Shown: positions 1 through 12,800 of the stretch, piece by piece
How the letters are laid out: every line of letters begins with the position of its first letter
Numbering within the stretch: the first letter of the stretch is position 1
NCBI RefSeq assembly: GCF_027942865.1
Contig: NC_134508.1
Location: 32,299,466 to 32,363,465, forward strand
Direction: 5' to 3'
DNA length: 64,000 bases
Source: Odontesthes bonariensis
Lineage: Eukaryota; Chordata; Actinopteri; Atheriniformes; Atherinopsidae
The notes under the pieces: generated by a model
Told to the model about the DNA's origin: nothing
Database searches by the model: none
The model's input: only the letters and a program-made list of their open reading frames with translations
Translations under genes and position numbers: made by a program

Positions 1-2170
1 CCCTCAAAGTGGCTGTTGTCTGTCTTTAGGCCCCAGCTGTGTTCCTCGGGGCTGTTTATCAGAGTGAGTTAATGAGCGTGTGTTCTCTTCATGAGGCTAA
101 AAGAAAATATAATCCTTTGATTATTCCGATTTTCTGACAGCACAATTGGAAACTGTAGGCATTGGAAATCATTTGCGTCGTTTGGCTGAAGTGCATCTTG
201 TGTTTGTGCTGCGTGGTGTTTACTTTGGATGCAGGTCTGTTGACCGTTTGTCAGCAGCGGCTTCACCCGTTTGTGTCAAACCCACGGAAGACCAGCTAAT
301 GAGCTTTTGCCCATTTGTGCAGACATTGGCTGCTTTTTAGCACCATCCCCAGAAGTACTCGTCCAAATGGTGTACACTTACCCCTCTGTCAAGCCAGATC
401 TGAACAAATACCACTTATGTCTGTACGGTTAGGACACAGAGGGCCTCAGAGAAAAGCCTGCAGCTCTCAGCAGAAGGGCATTAATGGCAATCTGGAATAC
501 AATATGCAGTTTGACACTAACAAGCAGTGGCTGGGCAGAGGATGAATAACATAATGTGCCATGAGCTGTTTGTTACAATGATGAAGCCAAAGAGGAAAGT
601 GCTAAATTTCAACCAGAAGTCTGTCTTTAAACATAGACCAGCTACTTCACTTTGAGTCCCCACAAACACAATTTATCAACATTGTATTCACATCCATCCA
701 CTGCACATGTTTACATTTCCTCCAAGCCATCAGCTTTTAACAGATAAGCTCTCGGGCCTCTTGTTCGGACCACTCAGGGGAGGAGCCGGGGAGTGGCCTA
801 GAACAGTGTAGTCTTTGTGTCAGTTGTCCACAAGTTGTTAAATGTTTTAGTTGTTCTGACTCCAGCAACCAACTGTTAGGAGTGATGTTCCATGTAAATG
901 TCTAAAGAAGAAGAGCCTGAAAGAAAAGTCGGTGAGGGTGTGTGCTTGTGTCTGTGGCCACTCCAGCCTCCATTACAGATAACAGGAGGCTCACTCCCAC
1001 TGTGGGCCTGTCTTGCTTTTGGTACGTATGTGTGTGTGTGGGCTGTGTGTCACACTGAAGCTCCAGTGACCCAAGGGCACCCATGTGAAACTCCTTTAAT
1101 CCCTCTGCTCAGGGTGTTTTGGGTTGGGGGATGATCTCCTTCTGCGGCACAGAGTTACTCACTTCATGTTTAGGATGATCAGGCCCTTGCGCATACATCA
1201 TATGTGCAACAAGTTAAATCTCTGGGTCTGCTTTTCATGCCTGCTTGTAGTTGTTCTCTGTGAAGATCTCTCCTGATCAAAGCCATGGCTGTTTTTAATG
1301 CCTTGTGGCACCATTTATTTGGTTAGATGAATTATTGGCGGGTGAATTCTGCTCCATGTCTTAAGGGTTTCACAGATTATGGCTTCAAACCACTCCCCTC
1401 ACCACAAAATGACCAATTCGGGCTCGAATGGCTTCTCCGCTACGTTCCTTGGAAAATTTCCGATTAGAATGCTGATTCAGGCTTTAAAAAAAACCCCAGT
1501 CTGGCTCACTTGCCTCGCTTTGTGTCAGTCTTTCCCTCTTCATTCAGATTAGAGCTTAATTGTCTGAAAGCGTGACAGCTGAAGGTGGACCACATGGCCA
1601 GGAGCATCCAGTGTTAAAATAGAACAATCAATGAATGATTCAGGCCTTATGTTCTTGCTCTCCCTTGACGTGTGATACTCATTTATCCGCCTACGCCTAC
1701 AGTGAGTCGTCTTCCTCCTACCTCACAGAGAGTTGGCCTGTTTCCACATTGTGGGACTTTTTCAGAAGAAAGAAACAAGTAAGAGTTACTTCTTTTTGGA
1801 TGTAAGCATGGTATTTAGTATGTCACATTCCTCTAACTTAGAGTGTGGACATTCCTGCGTGCAAGATGTTTTTCTGAGGGTTCTGGTTTTCCTTGGGCAT
1901 TCAGCTGGTATCAAACTGCAAATGTTTGACTTGACAAGGGGTGCATGTGGTGTGTGCATGTGTTCATGTGTTTGTCTCAAGTTTTCCTCTGTCTCTCTTT
2001 CTGCCTCTTGCCGTGTGAGCTGTTGGCTGTTCAGCCCTCCTCTCACTCTCAGCTCTGATTGTTTCCTGAGCGCCGTGCCAGATAGGAAGTAGGAGGAAGT
2101 TATTGGAGGAGTCGGAGAGAATTTATTAGGGCCAAACACAGACTCAGGAGGGGAGGGTGGTGACTTTGAT

Positions 2171-2206
2171 ATATATATATATATTTATATATATATTTTT
2201 TTATAT
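2171..2206. repeat. AT-rich microsatellite (TA)n
   Basis: Alternating TA with a few T interruptions. No coding signal. Confidence 0.9.
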
Positions 2207-2491
2207 GGGGCTGATGAACGCAGTGGTGTCAGAGCAGACACTAATGCCAGCTCACCACCTCCGATTTAGCCCCTAAATTACCTTCAGGGCTGCAGTTAAA
2301 CGAGTGCATTTGCTGCAAATGCATAACTGTGCAGTCTGCGTGTCAAGAGGGAACAGGCTCTCGAAAGAGAGCAGCTTTTCTGGCCTGGAACCTAAAATGT
2401 TTTCTTTATCTGTAATCTGACCTTAGAGAGCAGCTGCTCCTTCTGCCGCCAAGACCTGTTGTTTCCCCCGTCAAACATGTGTTTGTGTGGC

Positions 2492-2512
2492 CGTGTGTGT
2501 GTGTGTGTGTGT
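2492..2512. repeat. (GT)n microsatellite
   Basis: About ten GT units in a row, typical vertebrate dinucleotide repeat. Confidence 0.9.
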
Positions 2513-5500
2513 AGGGGTCTCGCTGTGACAGAGAGCGCTGACTCTACATCTGTGAGAGCCCCTCACCCTTCAGAAGAAGTGTGGTTCTCATGTGGAGGAG
2601 TTTTAGGCACAGATTTGTTACTGTGTTTAACTTTAAATTTGGTCGAGGTGTGTTTAACGCCCAGCGAAGCCAGGGGGGGGCTTTTTTTTCTGCCAGCAGA
2701 GGTCTGTTCTTTGCCAAGAAGTGTCCCAAGTCTTACAGCATCTAAACAAAGGCTCCGTTTCTAAAGACAGGAACAAATCTTTGTTGTGTACTAGTTAGCA
2801 AACAAATAGGGGTGTAAAAACTCTGACAGTGGGCAATGATGGAGAAACATGAAAACAGAAGTGGTTTGATGGATCAGCACTGAAGGAGGCAGATTTGCAG
2901 GAAATCTGTTTGCAATCTGCTTTGGGACATGAATCAGTACTATTGAGTCATGGTGGTGGGGATAACCAGAGCTGTGGATTGAAAAAAAAAAGTTTCACAT
3001 AGTTTTTGTGAGATAAAAAAAATCTTGATTATTCTAGAAAGGAACAGATAAAATAAACCCGAAGTGACCAAATGCATCAGTTAATCTAAGATAAACTGAA
3101 CTAAAACTTTTTTCTGGAGCTACATTATTGAATTTAGTACAAACATATAAAAAACAGTTTTATGCTTTCCTCTTGAGGCACTTGAGTAGTTGGAAGCTGC
3201 TTTCTTTGGAAGAGAAATGGCGAAATACAACAAGAGCCTCGAAAGCACCTAGAGAAATTACATCATAAATCCTCTGTGTCTGTGTTCGTTCTTGAATTAT
3301 GGTGTGGTTGATCAAATTGTTGGTTCGAGCACTTTTATTCTGGCCGAAGAGCACTGGACAGGTGCCACTTGGTCACTGCTATTATCAAAAAAGCGCTTCC
3401 GGGGACATGAGACAGTTCCGTTATGCTAAAGTCACGTTGAAGTGATGAACACTAAAACATTATGAATGACAGATAGCTCGACAAAGTGGCCCATCCATAA
3501 TAATGAATGAGGATCAATACAATGCAAACAGGTGAGTTAAAGAAAACATTCCCCGCACTGCACAGTGTGATGAAGGGAAAACTTAGCTATAGAGAATAAA
3601 TACGTTTTAGCTCCTGTTAACTTATTGGTTGTCTGAAAAGTAGCCTCAGCATTGACACCAGTAGCTTAAGAGATGTTTTAAAAAAACTTTGCACGCTCTG
3701 AAAAAGGTAATGACTGTATGTGCGCACATATGCTGTCTCCTCTACGGGAAAATACACCTATTAGTTTGTTGCATCGCCTTCTTGTATTTACCTAATATGT
3801 TATGTGTAATATCAGACAGTGCGAGTATTTATACATCAAGCTTCGGATGTGCTGGCACCCACTGTAGAATACGCCGTCATCATGGTCTACAGTGGGAGTC
3901 TTTTTCCAATATCCGGTCTGGAAACTATTTTCAAAATGGTTTTACAAAGTTACAGCAAGCTACACAAAACACACGGTTGTTCCTGTTAAGGTTTAATCTT
4001 TTCAGCAGAACTTACTACAGGATAGATATGATTCATCATCTTAAAAAGAGTGTAGCTAATTCCTGATGAAATAAGTACCGTGAGGTATCCAGCTCGGAAT
4101 CTATGAATAACTTCTTTAGAGGTTTCTTTCCAATAGATTCAATATTCTTTTTAAACTGGTGGTGAGGGCACCTCTTAAAACTTTATTTTGTCCCAGTCAT
4201 CTGTGCAACATGAGCACTCTTTTATCATATCCACCATTTTTTGTTGTATAGCATCGATTAGTACTGAGTGTTTTTTATGTGTTTCATGATAAATGAAAGA
4301 AAGTTGCCACTAGTGTCTATCAAATGTACAACAGACCAAATACCTCTTTCTACCCAAAGATGTTAAGATTTCCTTTTGGGAAAAAAAATATGCCTGTTAT
4401 TCTAGGCAGTTATGTTGTTATAGAGGTGGATCTTAGCTGGTGGAGAGCTGCTGCAGCGCTTCACATGTGTCGCCTGTAGCCACCCCGATCCCACGAGGCT
4501 TTAAAGGTACTGCTTCAACTGGAGGATTTGTTGGGCAAAAGTGTCAAACTTTGAACTTCAACAGAACTCATTCTACTCATGCTGAGCCTCTTCGGTGCTA
4601 ACACTGCTGTCTTGGCACAACGGGCTCGCATGGCTCTGATGGTGGGATGTTTAGTCTCTGCTAAAATGTATTTCTATGATCCATCCTGTTTCGTCTTAAG
4701 CGTCTGCTGGCTCAACAAATGTATTTTTCCTACAACTGGACTGGAGAGGAGATATGGCCATTATGCCATAAAAATTGGACATGACAGAGTAATTTTGTCT
4801 CAAGGTCTTGCCTCACTGTCATCTTTAAATTCTGCTGCGTAAGTAGAAATCCATCTGGATGGTCCATTTGAGAGCACAAGATGATCTCATGTTCAGTGGA
4901 AGATGAAACCGAGGGATAAGACGTAAAATTAAGAACATTTTTCAGCTCTGCCTCTTTTTGAATGAATAGGTTTTCTTATGCCAACTGCTGACTGTCAGGC
5001 CGTCTTTCATTAATACCTAAACACACAGATTTGGTTAGTTTTCCCTGCTGACAGCTGTAAGTGCTTTCCTTCATTCTGTGTAACACTTAAACATCAATGT
5101 AATGGAATCCCTTCCATGTATCGACAACTTTCTTTCCATGTGACCAAGCAGCCTCAGAGTGACTCAGAAGAAATACTGGAATTCATGTCTAGGAAGAAGA
5201 AGGGTAACTCAGCACTGTGCCAGCAAACCCTGGTCGGTCCGTAGATGGAGCCGGAGCAGAGATAAGCCGATTGCTGAAAACGGACTGCAATGTGATCGCT
5301 CCGTTCAGGGCTGGGAAAATAGGAAGAGGGATTCTGGTGCATGAATGGTGCTGTTTCAATGAATGTGCAAGGCGCATAGTTTTGCAGCATTATTTACATT
5401 CCTGCTGCACATTGGAATTCTGTAGCATGTTGGTCTCAGAGTCTCATGGCTTGACTCCCAGAATGTGGGAGGGGAGGTGTGTTTCATTGATTTATTTCTT

Positions 5501-7821
5501 TTTTTCTTTTTTATGTTAAATGTGTGAGAGGTGTGTCCTTCAGACAGTATAACCCTGCATGGAAGTTAGAAAGTTAAAGCTTATTCATTTCATTAACATT
5601 TGCTCTATCGAGCATATTTTGATTCATTTTTACAACATAGGCGCTTTATTAGTTGCAACTTTGTGCGTCTGTTGTTTGCTTTGTTGTGTTAATCATCACC
5701 CAAAAGGGCATGACAATGTTAGCAACAGCTTTCCTAATGTTATCAACATGTTATTTACAACAGCCATTCTTTTGAATGGTCTGCTGGTACTAAATCATAT
5801 TCTGCAAGCCTTCATCTTGAGAATCTCTACAAGGTCGAAACTAGCTGTTACGTTTGTGTCCATAAAACTGACTAGTTTTTTTTACCATGACTATTGTTAG
5901 ACTTAAAATCCTTTACGATAGACTGAAAAATGGCTCCACTGTCAATTGCCTCCCTCCAGTCTGAGCTCTGAGTGTCATAAAGTGGGAGCGTTTCAGTGCT
6001 GATGTTGCATTCCAGCTGGAACAATCCCACTGTTTTCCAGACTCCAAAGTGGACGCCTAAATTGGACAACAACCCCCCACCCCCCTTTCGCCGCCCACAA
6101 TGCCCCTCGCCCCTCTTCCCCCACACACACCCCTTTCCCCCTTTTGCCCTCCAGCCAACCAACCCACTCCTCCCATACACGCATCCCCTGGTCTCCTGCC
6201 CTTATTTGGGTAGAGACGTTCTGAGCCCTTGGTGGAGGGGGGCAGGCAGAGAAGGGAGGGAGGGCGTTGAGTTGACACAAGGGAGGCAGGAGGAGAAACA
6301 GTGAGCACTCGCAGCCCTTTCTTAATAAGGACATGTCTGGAATTCAGGCCCCTCTCGCGGTGAAGAGCCTCTCTTTTGCAGCACCTCTCGTGAACACACT
6401 CGTCTGAGCACTTGGAGCTCCACTGAGGTCGTCAGATCTGTTGTTGAACTGAGCGCTGTTTGCTGCTCTTCACAGCTCGCAGTGCAGAGGAGGACTGTGG
6501 TGTTTTCTCTGTTATAATTGGAGATAAACAATAGAGCAGCCACTTCTCCCATCAGCCTCTGATCACTAAAGCCCTTACCCCACAACACCTGTGCTTTTCA
6601 TTAATATGTATTTTGGGCTCTCTTAAAGTTTTATACCCAGCATCTGCTGTCCTTAAGACTGAGGCTGAAATTTGTATTTAAGGATTAACCTTGAGTTGAT
6701 ATGAGCAGACCTTTGTGCTGCGCGTGTTTTTATTATGTGCCAACACAGTCGACTGGCAGCAAGAAAAAGAACTAAGTGAAAGTTAATCTCATTGTAGGTG
6801 GACATGTTGAGATAGATAATTAGTGATGCAAGCCTTCAGTTTTATTTCCATTCTCTTAAAAATGCTTATTCCATTTAGGGCTCTAACAAATGATTATTTT
6901 TTTTACAACAGCTGAATTATTTTCATCAATATCTATGACAGAAAAATATCAAATAATAGTTTAAAAAATGTCCACAATGGTTTTCCTGAGCTTTAGGCAA
7001 CAGTTTCCAGCTTCTTAAACATGAAGTTTTAAAGGTTTTATTTGTGAGCCATGACAGTCAACTGTCCTTGGGTTTTTGATTGCTGGTGGACATCTGAAGA
7101 CTTCAGGTTAGGCTGCTGAAATTATGATGGCCTTCGTCACTAGTTTGTTGCAATTTGAAGTTGATTGTAGTAATTGTATGTAATTTGTGATTGACTGCAG
7201 AATCTGCTGAAATGCAAGAAATCCTCACATCCTAGATGCTGACACCTTTTGCTTTTGTTCTGTTTGTTTTCTTGATTCAAACAATGAAAAAAAGTTGCTG
7301 GTTATTTTTTTTTATTTATTGGCAGACAAAAGAATGTTATAGGCCTGGTAATTCTTTTTCATTTGTTTTCATTTTCATTTTTCACTAACATGAGCTGAGC
7401 TCCTCGTTTATCTGTTTTTTTGTGTTTGCCTTTGCTATGCTGATTTTTATATAAATATCTAACAACATTCAAATAAATAGCCACGTGTAGCTTCAGTCAT
7501 CCAGCCGTGTGATCTGTGAAGACTGAGATGGATCATTTGAGCTGCTGATGAGTGCTCAGTTTCAGTGTTGAGTTTAACACTGTGACCCTGTTGCAAAGGG
7601 TCCACCATAACCAGTATCCTCTCAGTTAAAATTAGCAGCTTGACGTGTGGATACTTGTCAAACCTTCGTTTGGGTTCAGTGACAGCCATGAATTTCATGT
7701 TGTGTGTTGTGGAATCTGGCCGAAGGACCAGTGTTTAAGGTCTACTTTTCTTTGATCTTTTGTAATTCCTTTTAAATGATGATGGGAAGAGAATGGAGGC
7801 AGCACTAATCCTCCAGCTCTG

Positions 7822-7843
7822 CCCCCCCCCCCCCCCCCCCCCC
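7822..7843. repeat. Poly-C run, 22 bases
   Basis: Uninterrupted C tract (poly-G on the minus strand). Its true length may vary, since such runs are prone to sequencing error. Confidence 0.9.
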
Positions 7844-9548
7844 AATGTGTGTTACTTTATCTGCTGTAATTGCAAAGAAAAGAGAAAGATGGACTGTGGA
7901 GCGGGGTTCCTACTTGTCATGCACTTAATGTTTTAAACTATATCACTGACTTTGCTTCCACTCACAAATTCATCTAGATCTACTGTAGTAGAATTTCTTA
8001 CCTTTTTTCAGATCTCTGTGGTGTTGAGAATAGAAGTTTTATTGATTTATATAAACATTAAGGTCTTTTTCATCATATACTGTTAAGGACATAAAGTTTC
8101 TGGGTTAGCTTTGACATTACAAGAAGACAGACAGCTCTCTAATTTTGGTAAAGTTCACATCACCCAACAACTCGCCATAAATGTATCAAAGCTTTGCTTG
8201 AAATGGAAAATCAAGCTGAAAACATTCTCATAATTTGTCCAATGTCTTTTTTTTCCATTTTAGTGCTCTCTGTATTGATCCTTTTTCGTTTTTGTCAATG
8301 TAAGCAGAAAAATGCTAAAGCAGAAACACAAGCATCCTGGGAGGATCATTACCTCATAGACTTCCATTTCAGAAACAATACAACGCTGAAAAGGCAGCTT
8401 GAAAAATACTTAAGTTCTTTGCCTGCAGTCAGCCATAAGCCAACCACAATGGGACACAGTTCCCAGACCACAAGAATTCTCTGAGTCCAGTGCTGATTAG
8501 TGAGGCCTTTAAACTTTGTTTTATGGAATGTCTTGAATTCATTTGGACATTTCAGAGAAATAAAATCAAGGCAATTATAATAATAATTACGGTTTGCCTT
8601 GTTTAATCAGACAAATGTAATGACCTAAATAAAGGAAATGTAAAATAAAACGTCCTCATGTTCTACATACACTTACACAACTTTGTCTTATTTGCAGCAT
8701 CATAAATGACTCTATTGAATTAGGTTTCTGAGGCAAAAACAGTACAAAGACCTAACAAAGGTTTAGTGAATGGTGCACCAACACCGTACAAGTTTGTAGA
8801 CATTATTGAGCATTGAACCGCTAGACTTATTGTACTGGTAAATTAGAATTTTTTTGAAAGGATGTGCATCATAAATTAAAAAATTGTACTGTTGTTTGAA
8901 ATTTGATCTGCTGACCTGTTTGCCTGCAGGTTATCATAGATCAGTGGGTTCATAGAGTTATAAACTTGCTCATCCAGCTTAGACACGAGAGGGGTTTTCA
9001 GGCTTCCACATAGTTGCCCAACTGGCTGATTGTTTCCATACATGAACGTCACAGAAAGACAAACAACACTTGTAATTATGTGTTGGATGCGATCACAGAG
9101 TTTGTTTTCATTGTGTGTAATGTTGAATTGATTTATCTGCCTGTGTTTTCATTATTAGTCATTATCTTATGAGTTTTTTATTGATATATACGCTCAGTTA
9201 TACTGTATATAGAGGTCTGTTGTGCCCTCACTTTACAGTAGCTTGACAGTTCCTTTATGGTTCTGTAATAGATTCAGTAACAACAAATGCAAACCTTGGC
9301 AATCAAAGGGTTTGCCAACTCGCTTAGTGACTGGGCTCTGCTCAGCTTGGGATAAAAAATGAAAACTTTTCTGTGCATGTCAGTGACATGCGAACACGTT
9401 TTTTATTTAACAAACTTATCCCTACTGTCTGGGAGAAGAAAGTTGTTTTAACTGTTTCTTAGCAGGCTTTGAGTTTTATGTGTCACATCATGATGTTAAT
9501 CAAGATGAACATTTGCTGAGGTTTAATCAGTCTTTATCTATTTCGCAG

Positions 9549-9803
9549 ATCTCCTACAGATCCTTTGATATTGGGGCTCGGGGTCGGGCCCAGGGGGAGC
9601 CGCCACCATTGCTTCCAACGAGTGGAGCGCCAACGGTAGCCCAGAAGATGGGCTGGACGGGGACAACGAAGACAAGGCCTTGGACGGGGATGCCGAGGGC
9701 GTTTGGAGCCCAGATATTGAGCAGAGCTTCCAGGAGGCCCTCGCCATCTACCCTCCCTGTGGCAGGAGGAAAATCATCCTGTCAGATGAGGGAAAGATGT
9801 ACG
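9549..9803 (+). promoter_or_regulatory. tead3: tead3 first coding exon with ATT start in perfect Kozak context
   Basis: The acceptor TTTCGCAG ends at 9548 and the donor GTGAGT begins at 9804. The start context GCCGCCACCATTG (ATT at 9608-9610) is an ideal Kozak sequence around a non-AUG codon. The encoded residues [15 protein letters not shown] match the TEAD3 N-terminus. Mammalian TEAD3 is annotated with an AUA start and TEAD1 with AUU, so a non-AUG start is a family trait. Confidence 0.9.
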
Positions 9804-12800
9804 GTGAGTAGACTGAGTGATAGCCTGAGCAGCAAAAACATGGAAATGAGCCCCATAATGAATGTGCAAAATGAGAAAACCATCCATTCCACAGTGACTT
9901 GTGGCTGATAGCTAACAAATATCAAATATGCTGCTTTAAAAACAAAAGACAAAAATACATTTTCTTCCTCTTTTGCTCTCATGTCACAACTCCAACCCAG
10001 AGGTGAATGTTTTGTTGCCTCACAGAGCTCTCTTTAACAGGTCTGTACCTGTTGTGCTGTGACCCAAGGGCAGGTTCTTCCAGTCGTACCGGCACTCTCA
10101 GAGCTGGTTATCTCCCCCTTGGTTTACACCTTTTCTTTTTCTTTAGAATGTTTTTCTTTACAGCCTGATTTTTATGCCCACCGTTTTACGGCGTCCTCTC
10201 TTCATCACTAAGCCCTCCGTCGTGTTTTTTATCGCTCGGCGTCATTGTCTTGTTTCTCCCCACACCGGTATCACCGTAGGTGACTGGTTGAATCTGGTTT
10301 CTGTTGAAGAGCTGCGTTTGATGCTGGATCACTCGGTTAAATCAGCAATAATTAACACAGCATGAAACTCAGGAACAAAAACATTGCATTGGCATGCTCC
10401 TCTGTTGAAGATTTCATATCCATGTGGTTTCAGAATAGTTGTGTTGTTTCCTGCAGTGTGAGCATTAAATTGCAGGTGTTTAGCCCTTAATGTCCTGAAA
10501 TACTCCAGATGGATATATTGGCAAGTGCTTCGGTAAAATCACTAATATCCAGGTGCAGGAAATTGAGTGCACTTGTCTTTCATTAGCTTGATCCCACTTT
10601 CCCGTTCCTGTTCTTGAGATAGTGCTTTCTGAATTAGATTTAGCATTTCAAGTTGGAGATTTTGCAGAACGGTAATAAATGTTGATTGACAGAAATTGTT
10701 TTGCTTTCTTTGCTGTTTTTCTTGGCACCACAAACCAGAAACCCTTTTATTGTTTTGTGATATATATTTTCTTTTTTACAATAATAACTCAACTCCTTCA
10801 AGTCCTCATCTTGTTAGACTTTCCTGCTCTTAAACTAATGTCCATCACGCCACAAAAAGTTGACAAAGAATCTTCATTGCGGCCATGAAAAAGATCAATC
10901 TGTGCCACCAAATTCTCAAACACACTGTGTGTGTATTTTAGGCATTAGTGCTTATTTTTGGGAGGCTTTTGGGCACTTGACGTCACATTGGATTCTTTTG
11001 GAATGTTTCACCCAAGATGGAATCTCATCCAGTCACTTGTCAGGCAGATTTGGATATTCAGGGACTCAAATACTGTTGCTACGTTTATGGTTAATCTGCT
11101 TCTGTCTTAAGGAGCAAAGTAGATAGAAACATAGTAAACAATTAGTCTGATTCAACTTCATAATAAACTAATCAAGCTTAGTTTGTATATATTATTAATT
11201 TCTGATCATTAGGTTTTTAATCTGACAGACTTTTCCAATGTGTTTCTTTCCTTTTATTTAGATCATTGTAATTTTGGACCAAAAACAAGGAATTTAAAGA
11301 TGTAAAACTGAGCTTGAGAATCTCAATCACAAACAGTTAATCAATCTATTGTGAAAAAAATGATTATATGTGATTATATGATTCTAGATATTATTATTAA
11401 TATTATTATTATTATTATCATTATTATCATTATTATATATTAATTTTATATGATAAAGTAAAAATGACTGTCAGTTTCCAGAATGACAGAGCTGGTGTGC
11501 AATGTGCTTTTCATTTGCTATTTGTGCTATAATTTGAAGCCATCCTTAATTTTACCTGCATAACTTGTCAGTCCCAGACTCCGTACAGCAACGTCAACAA
11601 AGAGGGAGCCTGTGCACAAACCCGCCCCCTTAGCAACAAACTGTCAGGACCCCTTTTAGAGGCTGTTTTTTTTTTTCGAGGGGCACTAAACACCCTCTCA
11701 ATTTACAATAAGTCATCTGAGGCTCTTCAGGCAGAGCCAAGGCATGCCTCAGAAGAAGCCCTCTCACAAGGTGATTACCTCATACATCTAAAAGCTGCCC
11801 TGATGTGAGGTTGGGGGAATGTTAGTGATTGCACTGCATGTAATACTGTCTACCTTGCAGTCTCAGACTCCCAGTGGCCTCCAAAAGCAGACAAGTCATC
11901 CCTCCCATTGGGAATTCCACTTTTTCTGCCAATTTTTTTTTATTTTTTTCATTTGGTGGGAAACCTTTACAAATTTCCATTAGCTGGTGGACTGCTTTAT
12001 ACATGTGTGAAGTCTGTTCCTCTCTGTCTAGACTTCTCAGTAGCATTTCCAGTCACTTAGATAGCTCTGGGGTGACAAAAAGTTTAAATAGGGATGATGT
12101 TCAATTTAAAGCAGTCGTGTTAGTGTGTTAATAATCATCCTGGTTGTTTCAGACATGAATACAGATGGTAAGTATAGTTATTATGGTTGGGATATTATCT
12201 ATTACTGTATGTCAAAACATTTAAATAAAACAATCCTTTTATTAGAATACTTCCACAATCTAAGTACAAAACCTGGTACATGGTAAGTTACAACAGCAGG
12301 GATTGCAGCAGTGACTAAGAGATGATAGACCAGTCATAAAATTTATTTATTCCACCATGTTTTGAAAATCAGTCAAGTGAGTGGCTCTTATTTGGCACAG
12401 GGATCATTGTTGGACATACGTGTTTCAGCAGCTGCAGACAATGACCAAAAAGAAAACATCAAGTACAAAACTACAAACTTGTACTTTGCCAAATAACCTA
12501 AAAATAAGCCTGGTAGATATCCACAGAGATTTCTTTGGTAAGACAAAACCAATGTAAAACCATCAGCTGGGACTTGGCCATGACTCCCACAGTGCCTGCT
12601 GACCTGAAACATGAAAGTGGGATGCGCTTACATTGAGATGCTCGAACGTGAAAGGTGGTAAGGGATGGCACCGATACAGCCCAAAGGATCCAATGACAAT
12701 CCCCAACAGTTTTATAGTCACATGATTAGTTGTGCAAATGATTATATAAATATGTTGCCTGTCATTGTCAAGGTTGAATTCCCGTCCCGACACATAAATC

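Larger units (their letters stand above)
1..9548. other. No gene recognised; probably tead3 5' intron or upstream region
   Basis: No open frame here shows a recognisable protein family or a phased exon series. The first coding exon of tead3 begins with a splice acceptor at 9549, so at least one 5' non-coding exon must lie upstream, either unrecognised here or outside the window. The stretch holds simple repeats listed separately, and a pyrimidine-rich block near 6060-6180 on the + strand. Confidence 0.5.

Noticed and set aside
5993-6334. Overlapping long frames on both strands over a pyrimidine-rich block
   Set aside because: Low-complexity Pro/Gly translations in several frames, caused by base composition.
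8194-8484. 96-codon frame with one hydrophobic segment, followed by AATAAA near 8560
   Set aside because: No family recognised, and the hydrophobic stretch comes from T-rich DNA. Nothing beyond an open frame supports a gene.
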